Below are positions 34,474 through 43,285 of a stretch of 64,000 nucleotides of DNA, in pieces. The translations under genes and the position numbers were made by a program. Location: the NCBI GenBank assembly GCA_017430455.1, contig JAFRMX010000012.1, forward strand, positions 62,001 through 126,000, written 5' to 3'. The notes beneath the pieces are model-generated. The model saw only the letters and a list, made by a program, of their open reading frames with translations, did no database searches and had not been told where the DNA came from. The stretch's first letter is position 1. Every line of letters begins with the position of its first letter. Origin of the DNA: Oscillospiraceae bacterium (GTDB lineage Bacteria > Bacillota > Clostridia > Oscillospirales > Oscillospiraceae).

Positions 34474-35425
34474 CAATATTCTTGAAGTAGAACACTTAAA
34501 ACAATATTTCCCTATCAGAACAGGCTTTTTTGAGACAAAGCCATTAAAAGCTGTCGATGATGTCTCCTTCAGCATAAAGCCCGGCGAAACCCTGGGTCTC
34601 GTCGGAGAATCCGGATGCGGAAAGACTACGGTCGGGCGTTCCATAATCCGAATCTACAAACCGACTGACGGGAAAGTCACCTTCGACGGAGAGGAAATAA
34701 CCGATAAGAACATTCTGAAGATGCGCCGCAAGATGCAAATGGTTTTCCAGGATCCATATTCTTCACTGAATCCGAGAATGACAGTTGAAGATATTATCGG
34801 AGAGCCACTGGATGTACACAAGATGTACAAGACTAAAGCCGAGCGCCGTGAAAAGGTTCTCTCGCTTATGGAAACGGTAGGTTTAAAACCGGATCACGCG
34901 TCTCGATATGCCCATGAATTCTCCGGCGGCCAGCGTCAGAGGATAGGTATTGCGAGAGCTCTCGCTGTCGATCCGAAGTTCATAATCTGTGACGAACCGG
35001 TCTCAGCTCTTGATGTCTCTATCCAGGCGCAGGTCATCAATATGTTCGAAGATCTCCAGAAGGAGCTTGGGGTGGCTTACCTGTTTATCGCGCACGATCT
35101 TCTGGTCGTTCAGCATATATCAAACAGAATAGCCGTTATGTACTTAGGTCATATGGTGGAGCTGGCCGACGCCGACGAGCTTATGGACAATCCTGTCCAT
35201 CCGTATACCGAATCGCTTCTGTCGGCTGTGCCAATCCCTGATCCTAAGATTGCGAGAGCCAAACAGCGTATCGTTCTCGAAGGCGATGTACCAAGTCCTC
35301 TGAATATGCCGACCGGCTGCCCCTTCAGGACCAGATGCAGATATGCTGCGGAAGAATGCGCAGCCCGCTGCCCTGAACTTACAGACCGCGGAAACGGACA
35401 TCTTGTCGCGTGCCTGAATAAATAG
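34466..35425 (+). CDS. Oligopeptide ABC ATPase OppF-like (operon 2)
   Basis: 319 aa. ATG at 34466 overlaps the oppD stop by eight bases and has AGGAGGG upstream. Walker A is [10 protein letters not shown]-loop [14 protein letters not shown], signature FSGGQRQR, Walker [13 protein letters not shown], switch FIAHDLLVV. The C-terminal [15 protein letters not shown] extension is present. It pairs with OppD to power the operon-2 permease. Confidence 0.95.
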   Translation: MSDNILEVEHLKQYFPIRTGFFETKPLKAVDDVSFSIKPGETLGLVGESGCGKTTVGRSIIRIYKPTDGKVTFDGEEITDKNILKMRRKMQMVFQDPYSSLNPRMTVEDIIGEPLDVHKMYKTKAERREKVLSLMETVGLKPDHASRYAHEFSGGQRQRIGIARALAVDPKFIICDEPVSALDVSIQAQVINMFEDLQKELGVAYLFIAHDLLVVQHISNRIAVMYLGHMVELADADELMDNPVHPYTESLLSAVPIPDPKIARAKQRIVLEGDVPSPLNMPTGCPFRTRCRYAAEECAARCPELTDRGNGHLVACLNK

Positions 35426-35544
35426 TGTTGCTTTTTGCTATTTAGTGTGATAGAGTACTAAACTGATATATTAAACGATAAATCTCTGATTGATTGCAGC
35501 ATTCAGATATTTATAAATCAATTCAATTAAAATGGAGGAAAACA

Positions 35545-37293
35545 ATGAAAAAGTTTTTAGCGCTTATCCTTGCTCTTTGCATGGTTTTCGCTCTCTGCGC
35601 CTGCGGACAGGCTGCTGCTCCTGTAGCCGCCCCTGCTGAAGCTGCTCCCGCAGAGGAAGAAATTCCCGATGCAGCTTCTTTGGTAAGCGATGCTTTCATC
35701 GACCCTGTTGCCGATTGGGCACAGTATGATGAAATGATCGCCCAGATCAAAGCCGAGACCGATTATGCAAAACGTACCGAGCTCATGCACGAAGCTGAGG
35801 ACGTTCTCATGTCCAACTACTGTGTCATCCCTCTGTACTACTACAATGACATCTATCTGCAGAAGGACTATGTCTCCGGAATGTACTGCAACCTGTTCCA
35901 GACCAAGTTCTTCATGTACTGCGAGCTTGCGAACGGTGCCGATACCCTTCGTATCAACCTCGCATCCGAGCCTGACTACCTCGACCCGGCTCTCAACAGC
36001 TCTGTTGACGGCGCCTGCCTGGCAGCCAACTCCTTCTCCGGCCTCTACACCTACAATGCAGACGGTGTTACCGCTCCCGCATGTGCTGAAGGCTATGAAG
36101 TATCCGAAGACGGACTCACCTATACTGTCACCCTTAAAGACGGACTCAAATGGTCCGACGGCAGCGACCTCACTGCAGCTGATTTCGAATACTCCTGGAA
36201 ACGCGCTGTTGATGAAAAGACCGCAGCCGACTATGCATACATGTTCGACGGTTTTGCCCGCACAGAAGACGGTGCGCTCAATGTAACAGCAATAGACGAC
36301 AAGACTCTCGAGTTCGTTCTTGCTGCTCCCTGCGCCTACATCGAAGACCTCATGGCTTTCCCGACCTTCTACCCTGTAAAGCAGAGTGAAGTTGAGGCTT
36401 ATGCCGATTGGGAAACCGTTCCCGGCGGCTGGTGCCAGGAAGCCGGCTTTGTCAGCAACGGTGCTTATGTCTGCACAGGCTGGGATCATGATGTCTCCAT
36501 GACCTATGAAAAGAACCCGTACTGGTACGATGCTGACAACGTAAAAGTTGAAAAGATCGAGTACATGCTCTCCGCAGACGACACAGCTATCTTTGCTGCC
36601 TACAATGCGGGCAACATCGATATAGCTGACTCCGTCCCCACTGATGAGGTTGCAAACCTCCTCGACAACCCCGAGTTCCACATCATTGACGCTCTCGGAA
36701 CCTACTACGCAGCATTCAACTGCAAGAGCGATCTGTTTGCAGACAAGACTCCTGAGCAGGCAGCTTGCATGCGTCAGGCACTCTCGATGCTCATTGACCG
36801 TGACTATATCTGCGAGAATGTCGGCCAGACCGGCCAGGTCGCAGCAAACGCCTTCCTTCCTCTCGGAATGGCTGACGGAAACGGCGGCATCTTCAAGACA
36901 GACGCCATAAACGAAGGCTACTATGATCCGTACGCTATCAACAACGATTACGAAGGCACTGTTGAGGCCGCCCGTGAGCTTCTCAAGGCTGCAGGCTACA
37001 AATTCGACGAGGACGGCACTCTCTCCGATGAGACTCCTATCCAGCTCGAGTACCTGACCAACACCTCCAGCGGACACATTGCAGTTGCAGAATCCATGCA
37101 GCAGGACTTCAGTGTTCTCGGCATTGAGATGACCATTTCACAGCAGGATTGGAACGTCTTCCTCGAGGAGAGAAAGAACGGTAACTTCGACTTCGCACGT
37201 GAAGGCTGGATTGCCGACTTCAACGATCCTATCAACATGCTTGAGATGTGGATAACCAATTCCGGCAATAATGACTGCCAGTTCGGCCGTTGA
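35545..37293 (+). CDS. Opp solute-binding lipoprotein, apparently circularly permuted
   Basis: 582 aa. Start ATG at 35545 follows GGAGG; upstream codons lack a site. The signal peptide ends in LCAC with the lipid Cys at residue 20, followed by an Ala/Pro linker. Residues about 57-128 (YDEMIAQIKAETD, ELMHEAEDVLM, VIPLYYYNDIYLQK, VSGMYCNLFQTKFFMY) match what is normally the C-terminal end of family-5 binding proteins. The usual N-lobe starts only at ADTLRINLASEPDYLDPAL (132 on), and the protein stops at ITNSGNNDCQFGR, exactly where that C-terminal part should follow. No such part lies downstream before the terminator. Each segment occurs once, so the fold seems complete but reordered. Confidence 0.9.
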   Translation: MKKFLALILALCMVFALCACGQAAAPVAAPAEAAPAEEEIPDAASLVSDAFIDPVADWAQYDEMIAQIKAETDYAKRTELMHEAEDVLMSNYCVIPLYYYNDIYLQKDYVSGMYCNLFQTKFFMYCELANGADTLRINLASEPDYLDPALNSSVDGACLAANSFSGLYTYNADGVTAPACAEGYEVSEDGLTYTVTLKDGLKWSDGSDLTAADFEYSWKRAVDEKTAADYAYMFDGFARTEDGALNVTAIDDKTLEFVLAAPCAYIEDLMAFPTFYPVKQSEVEAYADWETVPGGWCQEAGFVSNGAYVCTGWDHDVSMTYEKNPYWYDADNVKVEKIEYMLSADDTAIFAAYNAGNIDIADSVPTDEVANLLDNPEFHIIDALGTYYAAFNCKSDLFADKTPEQAACMRQALSMLIDRDYICENVGQTGQVAANAFLPLGMADGNGGIFKTDAINEGYYDPYAINNDYEGTVEAARELLKAAGYKFDEDGTLSDETPIQLEYLTNTSSGHIAVAESMQQDFSVLGIEMTISQQDWNVFLEERKNGNFDFAREGWIADFNDPINMLEMWITNSGNNDCQFGR

Positions 37294-37314
37294 TCCGATC
37301 ATAATCAAATAACC

Positions 37315-37350
37315 GAAAGCCACCCTGCGGGGTGGCTTTCTTCTTTTTCT
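37315..37350 (+). terminator. Intrinsic terminator of Opp operon 2
   Basis: GAAAGCCACCC (37315-37325) and GGGTGGCTTTC (37330-37340) form a perfect 11-base stem with loop tgcg, followed by TTCTTTTTCT. It is 21 bases after the binding-protein stop codon. Confidence 0.9.
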
Positions 37351-37422
37351 GCGGTTGAATTAAACGCGGATTGCGGATATAATACTGCGGTAAAATGATT
37401 ATAACTTAAGGAAGTGTATTCA

Positions 37423-39126
37423 ATGAAATTTTCCGAAATGCCTTACAAACGGCCCGACCCCGAAGAACTCAAAGCAAGACTTACAGACCTGACGGAGCGT
37501 CTTCGCACTGCTTCTTCCTACGAAGAGGCCCGCTCCGTGTTTCTGGAACAGCAGGAGCTGGAAAAACATGTCGCGACGCTGGGAACACTGGTTTCCATCC
37601 GGCATTCGATAGACACAAGGGACAAATTCTATGATGAAGAAGAAAAGTTCTGGAACATGACCGGTCCCGAGCTCGCCGAATATACGCAGCTCTGGGCAAT
37701 GGCTATGCTGGAGAGCCCTTACAGAGCGAAATTCGCGGAAGAGTACGGCGATCTTATGTTCATTAACGCCGAGATCGACCTCAAGTCTTTCTCCCCCGAA
37801 ATAATCCCCGAGCTTCAGAAGGAAAACGATCTGACCCAGGAATATGAAAAACTGCTCGCCTCGGCACAGATCCCCTTTGAAGGAAAGACCTATACTCTCT
37901 CCCAGCTTACCCCGCTCAAGACCGATCCGGATGACGATCGCCGTCTCGCTGCCTGGAAGGCGGAGGGCCAGTGGTACAAGGACAACCAGGCTGCGCTCGA
38001 CGACATCTATGACAAGCTTGTACATCTCAGAGACTCAATGGGTAAAAAGCTCGGCTATGAGGGCTATACCACTCTCGGATATTACCGTATGGGCAGGAAC
38101 TGCTATACTAAGGATGATGTGGAAAGATTCCGCGAGGCAGTGGTTAAATATCTGGTTCCCGTCGCGGATTCGATATACCGCAAACAGGCAAAACGCCTCG
38201 GAAAAAGCTATCCTATGAGCTTTGCGGACAACGCGCTGGAATTCCGCTCCGGAAACCCGCGCCCCTGCGGAACTCCTGATGAGATCCTCGCCCAGGGTCT
38301 GAAGTTCTACGAGGAGCTCTCTCCCGAGACCGGAAAGTTCTTCAGGACTATGCTGGACAATGAGCTTCTGGATGTCCTCTCAACGGAGGGAAAACGGGCC
38401 GGAGGTTACTGCACCGAGATACCCGACTACGGTGTGCCTTTCATATTTGCCAATTTCAACGGCACCCAGGGAGATATTGAAGTCGTGACGCATGAAGCAG
38501 GGCATGCTTTCGAGTCCTGGCTCAATATAGACAGGATCCCTGTCAGCTATGTATGGCCTACAATGGAAGCCTGCGAAGTTCATTCCATGTCCATGGAATT
38601 TTTCGCGGAACCATGGAGTGAAGGCTTTTTTGGAAAGGATTCAAGGAAATTCTTATACAGCCATCTCGCCTCGGCACTGACCTTTATCCCCTACGGCACA
38701 ATGGTCGACCATTTCCAGCACATAGTATATGAAAAGCCCGAGATGTCCCCGGCAGAGCGCCACGCTGTCTGGAAAGAGCTTCTCGGCATATACCAGCCCT
38801 GGATGAAGCTCGATGGTGATATACCTTTCTACAGCGAGGGTGAAGGCTGGCAGAGACAGCATCATATCTACTCGAGTCCATTCTACTACATAGATTACTG
38901 CCTTGCTCAGACAGTTTCTCTCGAATTCTGGGCAAAGATACAAAAGGATCTCAAAGACGCCTGGAAATACTATATGGCTTATACTTCCCAGGGCGGAAGC
39001 CGTACATTCACTGATCTTCTGAAAAACGCCGGGCTCGACAGCCCCTTCGACGAGAACACACTTCGCGGTGTCTGCGAAAAAGCGGACAGCTTCCTCAAAA
39101 ACTTCGACCTTACAGGGATAGAATAA
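37423..39126 (+). CDS. M3 family oligoendopeptidase
   Basis: 567-aa zinc metallopeptidase of the M3 family (PepF/oligoendopeptidase type) that cleaves short peptides in the cytoplasm. The zinc motif HEAGH is at residues 357-361, with a third ligand Glu in MEACEVHSMSMEFFAEP about 25 residues later. A downstream HHIYSSPFYYIDY holds the His/Tyr residues of the active site. Length is family-normal. ATG at 37423 is chosen because AAGGAA lies nine bases before; an in-frame GTG at 37414 is too close to it. It stands between two peptide importers and probably digests their cargo. Confidence 0.92.
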   Translation: MKFSEMPYKRPDPEELKARLTDLTERLRTASSYEEARSVFLEQQELEKHVATLGTLVSIRHSIDTRDKFYDEEEKFWNMTGPELAEYTQLWAMAMLESPYRAKFAEEYGDLMFINAEIDLKSFSPEIIPELQKENDLTQEYEKLLASAQIPFEGKTYTLSQLTPLKTDPDDDRRLAAWKAEGQWYKDNQAALDDIYDKLVHLRDSMGKKLGYEGYTTLGYYRMGRNCYTKDDVERFREAVVKYLVPVADSIYRKQAKRLGKSYPMSFADNALEFRSGNPRPCGTPDEILAQGLKFYEELSPETGKFFRTMLDNELLDVLSTEGKRAGGYCTEIPDYGVPFIFANFNGTQGDIEVVTHEAGHAFESWLNIDRIPVSYVWPTMEACEVHSMSMEFFAEPWSEGFFGKDSRKFLYSHLASALTFIPYGTMVDHFQHIVYEKPEMSPAERHAVWKELLGIYQPWMKLDGDIPFYSEGEGWQRQHHIYSSPFYYIDYCLAQTVSLEFWAKIQKDLKDAWKYYMAYTSQGGSRTFTDLLKNAGLDSPFDENTLRGVCEKADSFLKNFDLTGIE

Positions 39127-39141
39127 TATATTGACCGGGAA

Positions 39142-39696
39142 ATGCAGCGTATGGCAGAGGGAAAAAAGGGCGGACGTTCTTATCTAAACGATTTTCAGCG
39201 CAATGTTGCCGGAGACTACATTTATGCCGGGGATATGTATGAATGCGGGGCTTCCCGGGAAGAAATAAAACAGCAGAAACTGTTTTTGGGTATCCTGACA
39301 TTTCTGCTTGCAGCTGCTGTAATCGCAGGCGGATGCATAAACGCGCCCGGCCTTCATAATGTCTTTTTTCTGATTATTCCTCTGGTTTGTGAGATCGGAG
39401 CAACAGGCTCGGTCACTTCAGCTGTCCTGAGGTTTTTAAGCTGTGAACCTCCCCTGAGGGAATACATATACAGAAGATCAGTAGAGGCTCTTCCCCGCCG
39501 GGCGTTGTTTGAGGCTGTTTTCGCGGGGATAGGCCTTCTCTGCGAAACAGTATACTGTATTATCAACAAGAAATTTGTTCTTATGGCTGCTGTCTATCTG
39601 ATCTTAAAAACAGCTTCGATCGCTTTATGCTTTCTGATCAGGAAAAATGCTGTAAAATATTCCTGGACAAAAACAGAAAATCACAATCTGATATAG
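39142..39696 (+). CDS. Hypothetical four-helix membrane protein
   Basis: 184 aa, not recognised. A polar N-terminal 45 residues (KKGGRSYLNDFQRNVAGDYI) is followed by about four hydrophobic helices: LGILTFLLAAAVIAGGCI, VFFLIIPLVCEIGATGSV, LFEAVFAGIGLLCETVYC and LMAAVYLILKTASIALCF. The C-terminus is short and polar. It starts 15 bases after the M3 peptidase stop; ATG at 39151 is an equally possible start. Codon use looks like its neighbours. Position suggests cotranscription with the peptidase, but no function is claimed. Confidence 0.7.
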   Translation: MQRMAEGKKGGRSYLNDFQRNVAGDYIYAGDMYECGASREEIKQQKLFLGILTFLLAAAVIAGGCINAPGLHNVFFLIIPLVCEIGATGSVTSAVLRFLSCEPPLREYIYRRSVEALPRRALFEAVFAGIGLLCETVYCIINKKFVLMAAVYLILKTASIALCFLIRKNAVKYSWTKTENHNLI

Positions 39697-39742
39697 TTTT
39701 TGACTGTACTTTTGGGAATATCTGTGATAATATCTCTATTTA

Positions 39743-39764
39743 TAACGGAGTCACGGAACCGTTA
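39743..39764. repeat. Inverted repeat ahead of the third Opp operon
   Basis: TAACGG (39743-39748) and CCGTTA (39759-39764) are perfect six-base arms with a 10-base spacer, 33 bases before the binding-protein ATG. It is a possible operator or short leader hairpin; support is slight. Confidence 0.3.
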
Positions 39765-39796
39765 ATGTAATAATCTTTTAAAAAGGAGAAACAAAA

Positions 39797-42130
39797 ATGA
39801 AAAAGTATCTCGCGCTTGTTCTTGCTTTGATCATGTGCGTCGGACTTCTCTCCGGTTGCGGTCAGGCAGCTGCTCCTGCAGCTGAAGCAACCAAAGCTGA
39901 GGCAGAGACTGAACCCGCAGCCGAGGCAGTGGCAGAAGCAGAACCTGCAGAGACCAATGCCGACACTCCGCTGGTCGTCGGCTACTCCCCCTTCAACGAG
40001 AAGTTTTCACCTTTCTTCTCTGAGACCGCTTATGACCAGGACGTCTATGCTATGACACAGATCAGCCTGCTGACAAGCGATCGTCAGGGTGCCATTATCA
40101 TGAATGGCATTGAAGGCGAGACCATCAACTACAACGGCACGGACTATACCTACTATGGTCCTGCAGACTGTGTTATCACTGAGAATGACGACGGAACCGT
40201 CTTCTATGATTTCAAACTCCGTGATGACCTCGTTTTCTCTGATGGTGAACCCGTAACGATCGATGACGTTATCTTCTCAATGTATGTCCTCTGCGATCCG
40301 ACCTATGACGGAAGCTCAACTCTCTTTGCCCTTCCTATCGAAGGCATGGAAGCATACCGCAGCGGTATGGACACCCTGCTGAACCTCCTGTTCAATGCAG
40401 GCCGTGACAACACCGATTTCACCCTTTGGGACGAGGCGACTCAGACTGCTTTCTGGGAGAAATACGATGCTGCAACTCTCGGTCTTGCTCAGGAGATCGT
40501 AGATTATCTTGTTGAGGCTGGCTATAACGCAGAAGATGACGACATGTCTGCCAAAGCCGCAAACTGGGGCTTTGATGTCGCCGAAGGCGGCACGATCGAA
40601 GATTTCGCTGCAGCTATAGGTGAAGCTTACGGCTCTGATGTCGCAGGCATGATCAATACAGAGAACGCCGGTTCTTCTGTTGACGATCTCTTCCCCGGCC
40701 TTGCCGATTATTCTACAGCAGGTATTCAGACAGGTGAGTCCGCAGCAAACATCACCGGTATCCAGAAGATCGATGATTATAATCTGCGCGTCGTTCTCAC
40801 TGAAGTTGATGCAACTGCTATTTACCAGCTCGGAGTATCCATTGCTCCTCTGCACTACTACGGCGATCCTTCTCTCTATGACTATGACAACAACTCCTTC
40901 GGCTTCACCAAGGGTGACCTTAGTGTTGTCCGCAGCGTTACCACACAGCCCATGGGCGCAGGCCCCTACAAGTTCCTCAAATACGAGGATGGCGTTGTCT
41001 ACTTTGAGGCAAACGATTCTTACTTCAAGGGCGCCCCGAAGACAAAATACATCAACTTCCAGCAGTGCATGTCCGATGACGACAAACTCAATGGTGTAGT
41101 CACCGGAACGATAGATATAACCGACCCCTCCTTCTCACAGTCCACTGTTGACGCCATTATCTCCGCAAACGGCGGTGAAGGCGTTACCGGCAGTGTTATT
41201 GCGACTGATACTGTCGACAACCTCGGTTACGGCTACTGCGGCATCAACGCCAAGCGCGTAAATGTCGGTGGTGAGATCGACAGCGACGCTTCCAAGAATC
41301 TCCGCAAGGCATTTGCAACCGTATTTGCCGTTTACCGCGATGTCGCGGTTGAGTCTTACTACGGCGAGCGCGCTTCTGTTATCAACTATCCTATCTCCAA
41401 CACCTCTTGGGCAGCTCCCCAGGCAAGTGACGACGGCTACAAACTCGCATTCTCTGTCGATGTTGACGGAAACGACATTTATACATCCGGCATGTCCGCA
41501 GATGATAAATATGCAGCCGCTCTCAATGCTGCTCTCGGATTCTTCGAGGCTGCAGGCTACACAGTTGAAGACGGCAAACTCACAGCTGCTCCCGAAGGCG
41601 CGGCTCTCGAATACGAGCTCCTCATCCCCGGCGACGGAGCAGGCGATCACCCTGCATTCATGATGGTAACTGAGGCCTCTGAGGCTCTCGCAACCATCGG
41701 TATGAACCTCATAGTCACCGACCTCACCAACTCCTCCGAGCTCTGGACCGGTCTTGAGGCAAACCAGGTCGACATGTGGTGTGCGGCATGGGGTGCAACC
41801 GTTGACCCGGATATGTACCAGATCTACTACTCCGATGTTGCAAACGGCGGAGCTGCAGCAGGCGGTTCCAACTACATGTACGGCATAGCCGATGAAGAAC
41901 TTGACCAGCTGATCCTCGACGCGCGCAAGTCTCTTGATCAGAGCTACCGCAAGACAATGTACAAGGCCTGCCTCGACATTATCATCGACTGGGCCTGCGA
42001 GATCCCTGTATATCAGCGCCAGAATGCTATCATCTTCTCCGCTGATCGCGTCGACCTCGACACAGTAACTCCCGACATCACAACCTTCTACGGCTGGATG
42101 ATGGAGATCGAAAACACTGTACTCAAGTAA
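39797..42130 (+). CDS. Large solute-binding lipoprotein of Opp operon 3
   Basis: 777 aa, far longer than the usual 500-600 for family 5. The signal peptide ends in LSGC (lipid Cys at residue 21), followed by a linker rich in Ala and Glu. The fold starts at TPLVVGYSPFNEKFSPFF and continues in normal order: YDFKLRDDLVFSDGEPVT, TTQPMGAGPYKFLKYEDG, the Lys-rich permuting loop, and a C-terminal SLDQSYRKTMYKACLDIII segment. Extra length lies mostly in residues about 165-330 (Asp/Ala-rich, with NAGRDNTDFTLWDEATQ and AEDDDMSAKAANWGFD). AAAAGGAG precedes the ATG. It is first in its operon, before the permeases. Confidence 0.9.
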   Translation: MKKYLALVLALIMCVGLLSGCGQAAAPAAEATKAEAETEPAAEAVAEAEPAETNADTPLVVGYSPFNEKFSPFFSETAYDQDVYAMTQISLLTSDRQGAIIMNGIEGETINYNGTDYTYYGPADCVITENDDGTVFYDFKLRDDLVFSDGEPVTIDDVIFSMYVLCDPTYDGSSTLFALPIEGMEAYRSGMDTLLNLLFNAGRDNTDFTLWDEATQTAFWEKYDAATLGLAQEIVDYLVEAGYNAEDDDMSAKAANWGFDVAEGGTIEDFAAAIGEAYGSDVAGMINTENAGSSVDDLFPGLADYSTAGIQTGESAANITGIQKIDDYNLRVVLTEVDATAIYQLGVSIAPLHYYGDPSLYDYDNNSFGFTKGDLSVVRSVTTQPMGAGPYKFLKYEDGVVYFEANDSYFKGAPKTKYINFQQCMSDDDKLNGVVTGTIDITDPSFSQSTVDAIISANGGEGVTGSVIATDTVDNLGYGYCGINAKRVNVGGEIDSDASKNLRKAFATVFAVYRDVAVESYYGERASVINYPISNTSWAAPQASDDGYKLAFSVDVDGNDIYTSGMSADDKYAAALNAALGFFEAAGYTVEDGKLTAAPEGAALEYELLIPGDGAGDHPAFMMVTEASEALATIGMNLIVTDLTNSSELWTGLEANQVDMWCAAWGATVDPDMYQIYYSDVANGGAAAGGSNYMYGIADEELDQLILDARKSLDQSYRKTMYKACLDIIIDWACEIPVYQRQNAIIFSADRVDLDTVTPDITTFYGWMMEIENTVLK

Positions 42131-42164
42131 TCTGATTACAGCTGTATACTGATTTTTGCAAACA

Positions 42165-42197
42165 GCATCCCGGCGGTTAATAAAACCGTCGGGATGC
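42165..42197 (+). terminator. Intercistronic hairpin between binding protein and OppB (operon 3)
   Basis: A 14-base stem (42165-42178 with 42184-42197, one G-T wobble, loop aataa) 34 bases after the stop codon, with no T-run. It is typical of elements that raise the amount of binding-protein mRNA relative to the permease genes. Confidence 0.6.
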
Positions 42198-42279
42198 TCC
42201 CCGCTCTGTATATGCGGAAGTGCCTCATCCTGTATGTGGCATTGCCTGATATACAGAAGAATGAATGGAGGGATGTCTA

Positions 42280-43266
42280 TTGCGCAAATACATTCTGAAG
42301 CGTATCCTTATTTCGATTGTAATACTCTTCTTTGTCGGTTTTATAATCTATGCTCTGATGCGCTGCCTGCCTACTTCATATATAGAAAATATGGCAAGGC
42401 AAAAGTCGATGCAGCCGAACTCCAAAAGCTATGAGGAATGGATGGCCCAGCTTACCGCCATGTATAACATGGACAAGGGCATTATCCCCGGGTACTTTGC
42501 ATGGCTCGGACAGGCATTCCGCGGTGAATTCGGAGACAGCTGGTTCTATACTGTTCCCGTTCTGGAAAAGTTTAACGAGACTGTCTGGCTTTCGTTCATA
42601 ATGGGAGGGATCGTTCTCATCTTTGAGATCATTATTGCAATTCCTCTCGGGATCGTTGCCGCCACCAAACAATACAGCACATCGGACTATGTGATTTCGG
42701 TCATTGCTCTTGCGGGTATTTCTCTCCCGACTTTTTTCTTCGCCTCTCTGCTGAAACTTGTGTTCAGCGTGAAGCTCGGATGGTTCGACCTGTTCGGACT
42801 TGTCGGGAGAAACTACAATCTGCTCTCAGCCTCCGGGCAGTTCTGGGACAAAGCAAAGCATCTTGTTCTGCCTATTGTCACTCTTGTTGTAATAAGCATA
42901 GGCGGACTCATGCGTTATACAAGAACCAATATGCTTGAAGTGCTGAATGCCGATTATATCCGTACAGCGCGCGCAAAAGGCCTTTCCGAGAGAAAGGTCA
43001 TATACAATCACGCCTTCAGAAATACGCTTATTCCTTTGGTTACCATTATCGGCGGAAGCCTTCCGGGACTCTTCTCAGGTGCCCTTATTACCGAGACTCT
43101 CTATGCCATTCCGGGAATAGGATATACATCCTATCAGGCTATGATAGCCGGAGATATTCCGTTTTCGATGTTTTATCTTGTATTTCTGTCCATTCTGACG
43201 CTCGCGGGCAATCTGATAGCAGACATTCTGTATGCCGTTGTCGATCCGCGTGTGCGCATATCCTGA
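42280..43266 (+). CDS. Oligopeptide ABC permease OppB-like (operon 3)
   Basis: 328 aa. TTG at 42280 is chosen as start, with GGAGGG seven bases upstream; the ATG at 42265 would put the start before the site. Seen: TM1 (ILISIVILFFVGFIIYALM), the LTAMYNMDKGIIPGYFAWL segment, and the EAA loop DYIRTARAKGLSERKVIYNH with AFRNTLIPL. It ends in AVVDPRVRIS. Residues 40-60 form a longer first periplasmic loop than in the other two OppB proteins, matching the enlarged OppC and binding protein of this operon. Confidence 0.92.
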   Translation: MRKYILKRILISIVILFFVGFIIYALMRCLPTSYIENMARQKSMQPNSKSYEEWMAQLTAMYNMDKGIIPGYFAWLGQAFRGEFGDSWFYTVPVLEKFNETVWLSFIMGGIVLIFEIIIAIPLGIVAATKQYSTSDYVISVIALAGISLPTFFFASLLKLVFSVKLGWFDLFGLVGRNYNLLSASGQFWDKAKHLVLPIVTLVVISIGGLMRYTRTNMLEVLNADYIRTARAKGLSERKVIYNHAFRNTLIPLVTIIGGSLPGLFSGALITETLYAIPGIGYTSYQAMIAGDIPFSMFYLVFLSILTLAGNLIADILYAVVDPRVRIS

Positions 43267-43285
43267 GGAAAGGAGTGTGAGTATT

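Noticed and set aside
35557..37077. Long minus-strand frame inside the binding-protein gene
   Set aside because: It is a codon-bias shadow of the plus-strand lipoprotein gene, which has a signal peptide, ribosome-binding site and family motifs.
35545..37293. Frameshifted or truncated binding protein
   Set aside because: The missing C-terminal part is present once near the N-terminus, the frame is open, and a perfect terminator follows the stop, so permutation explains it better.
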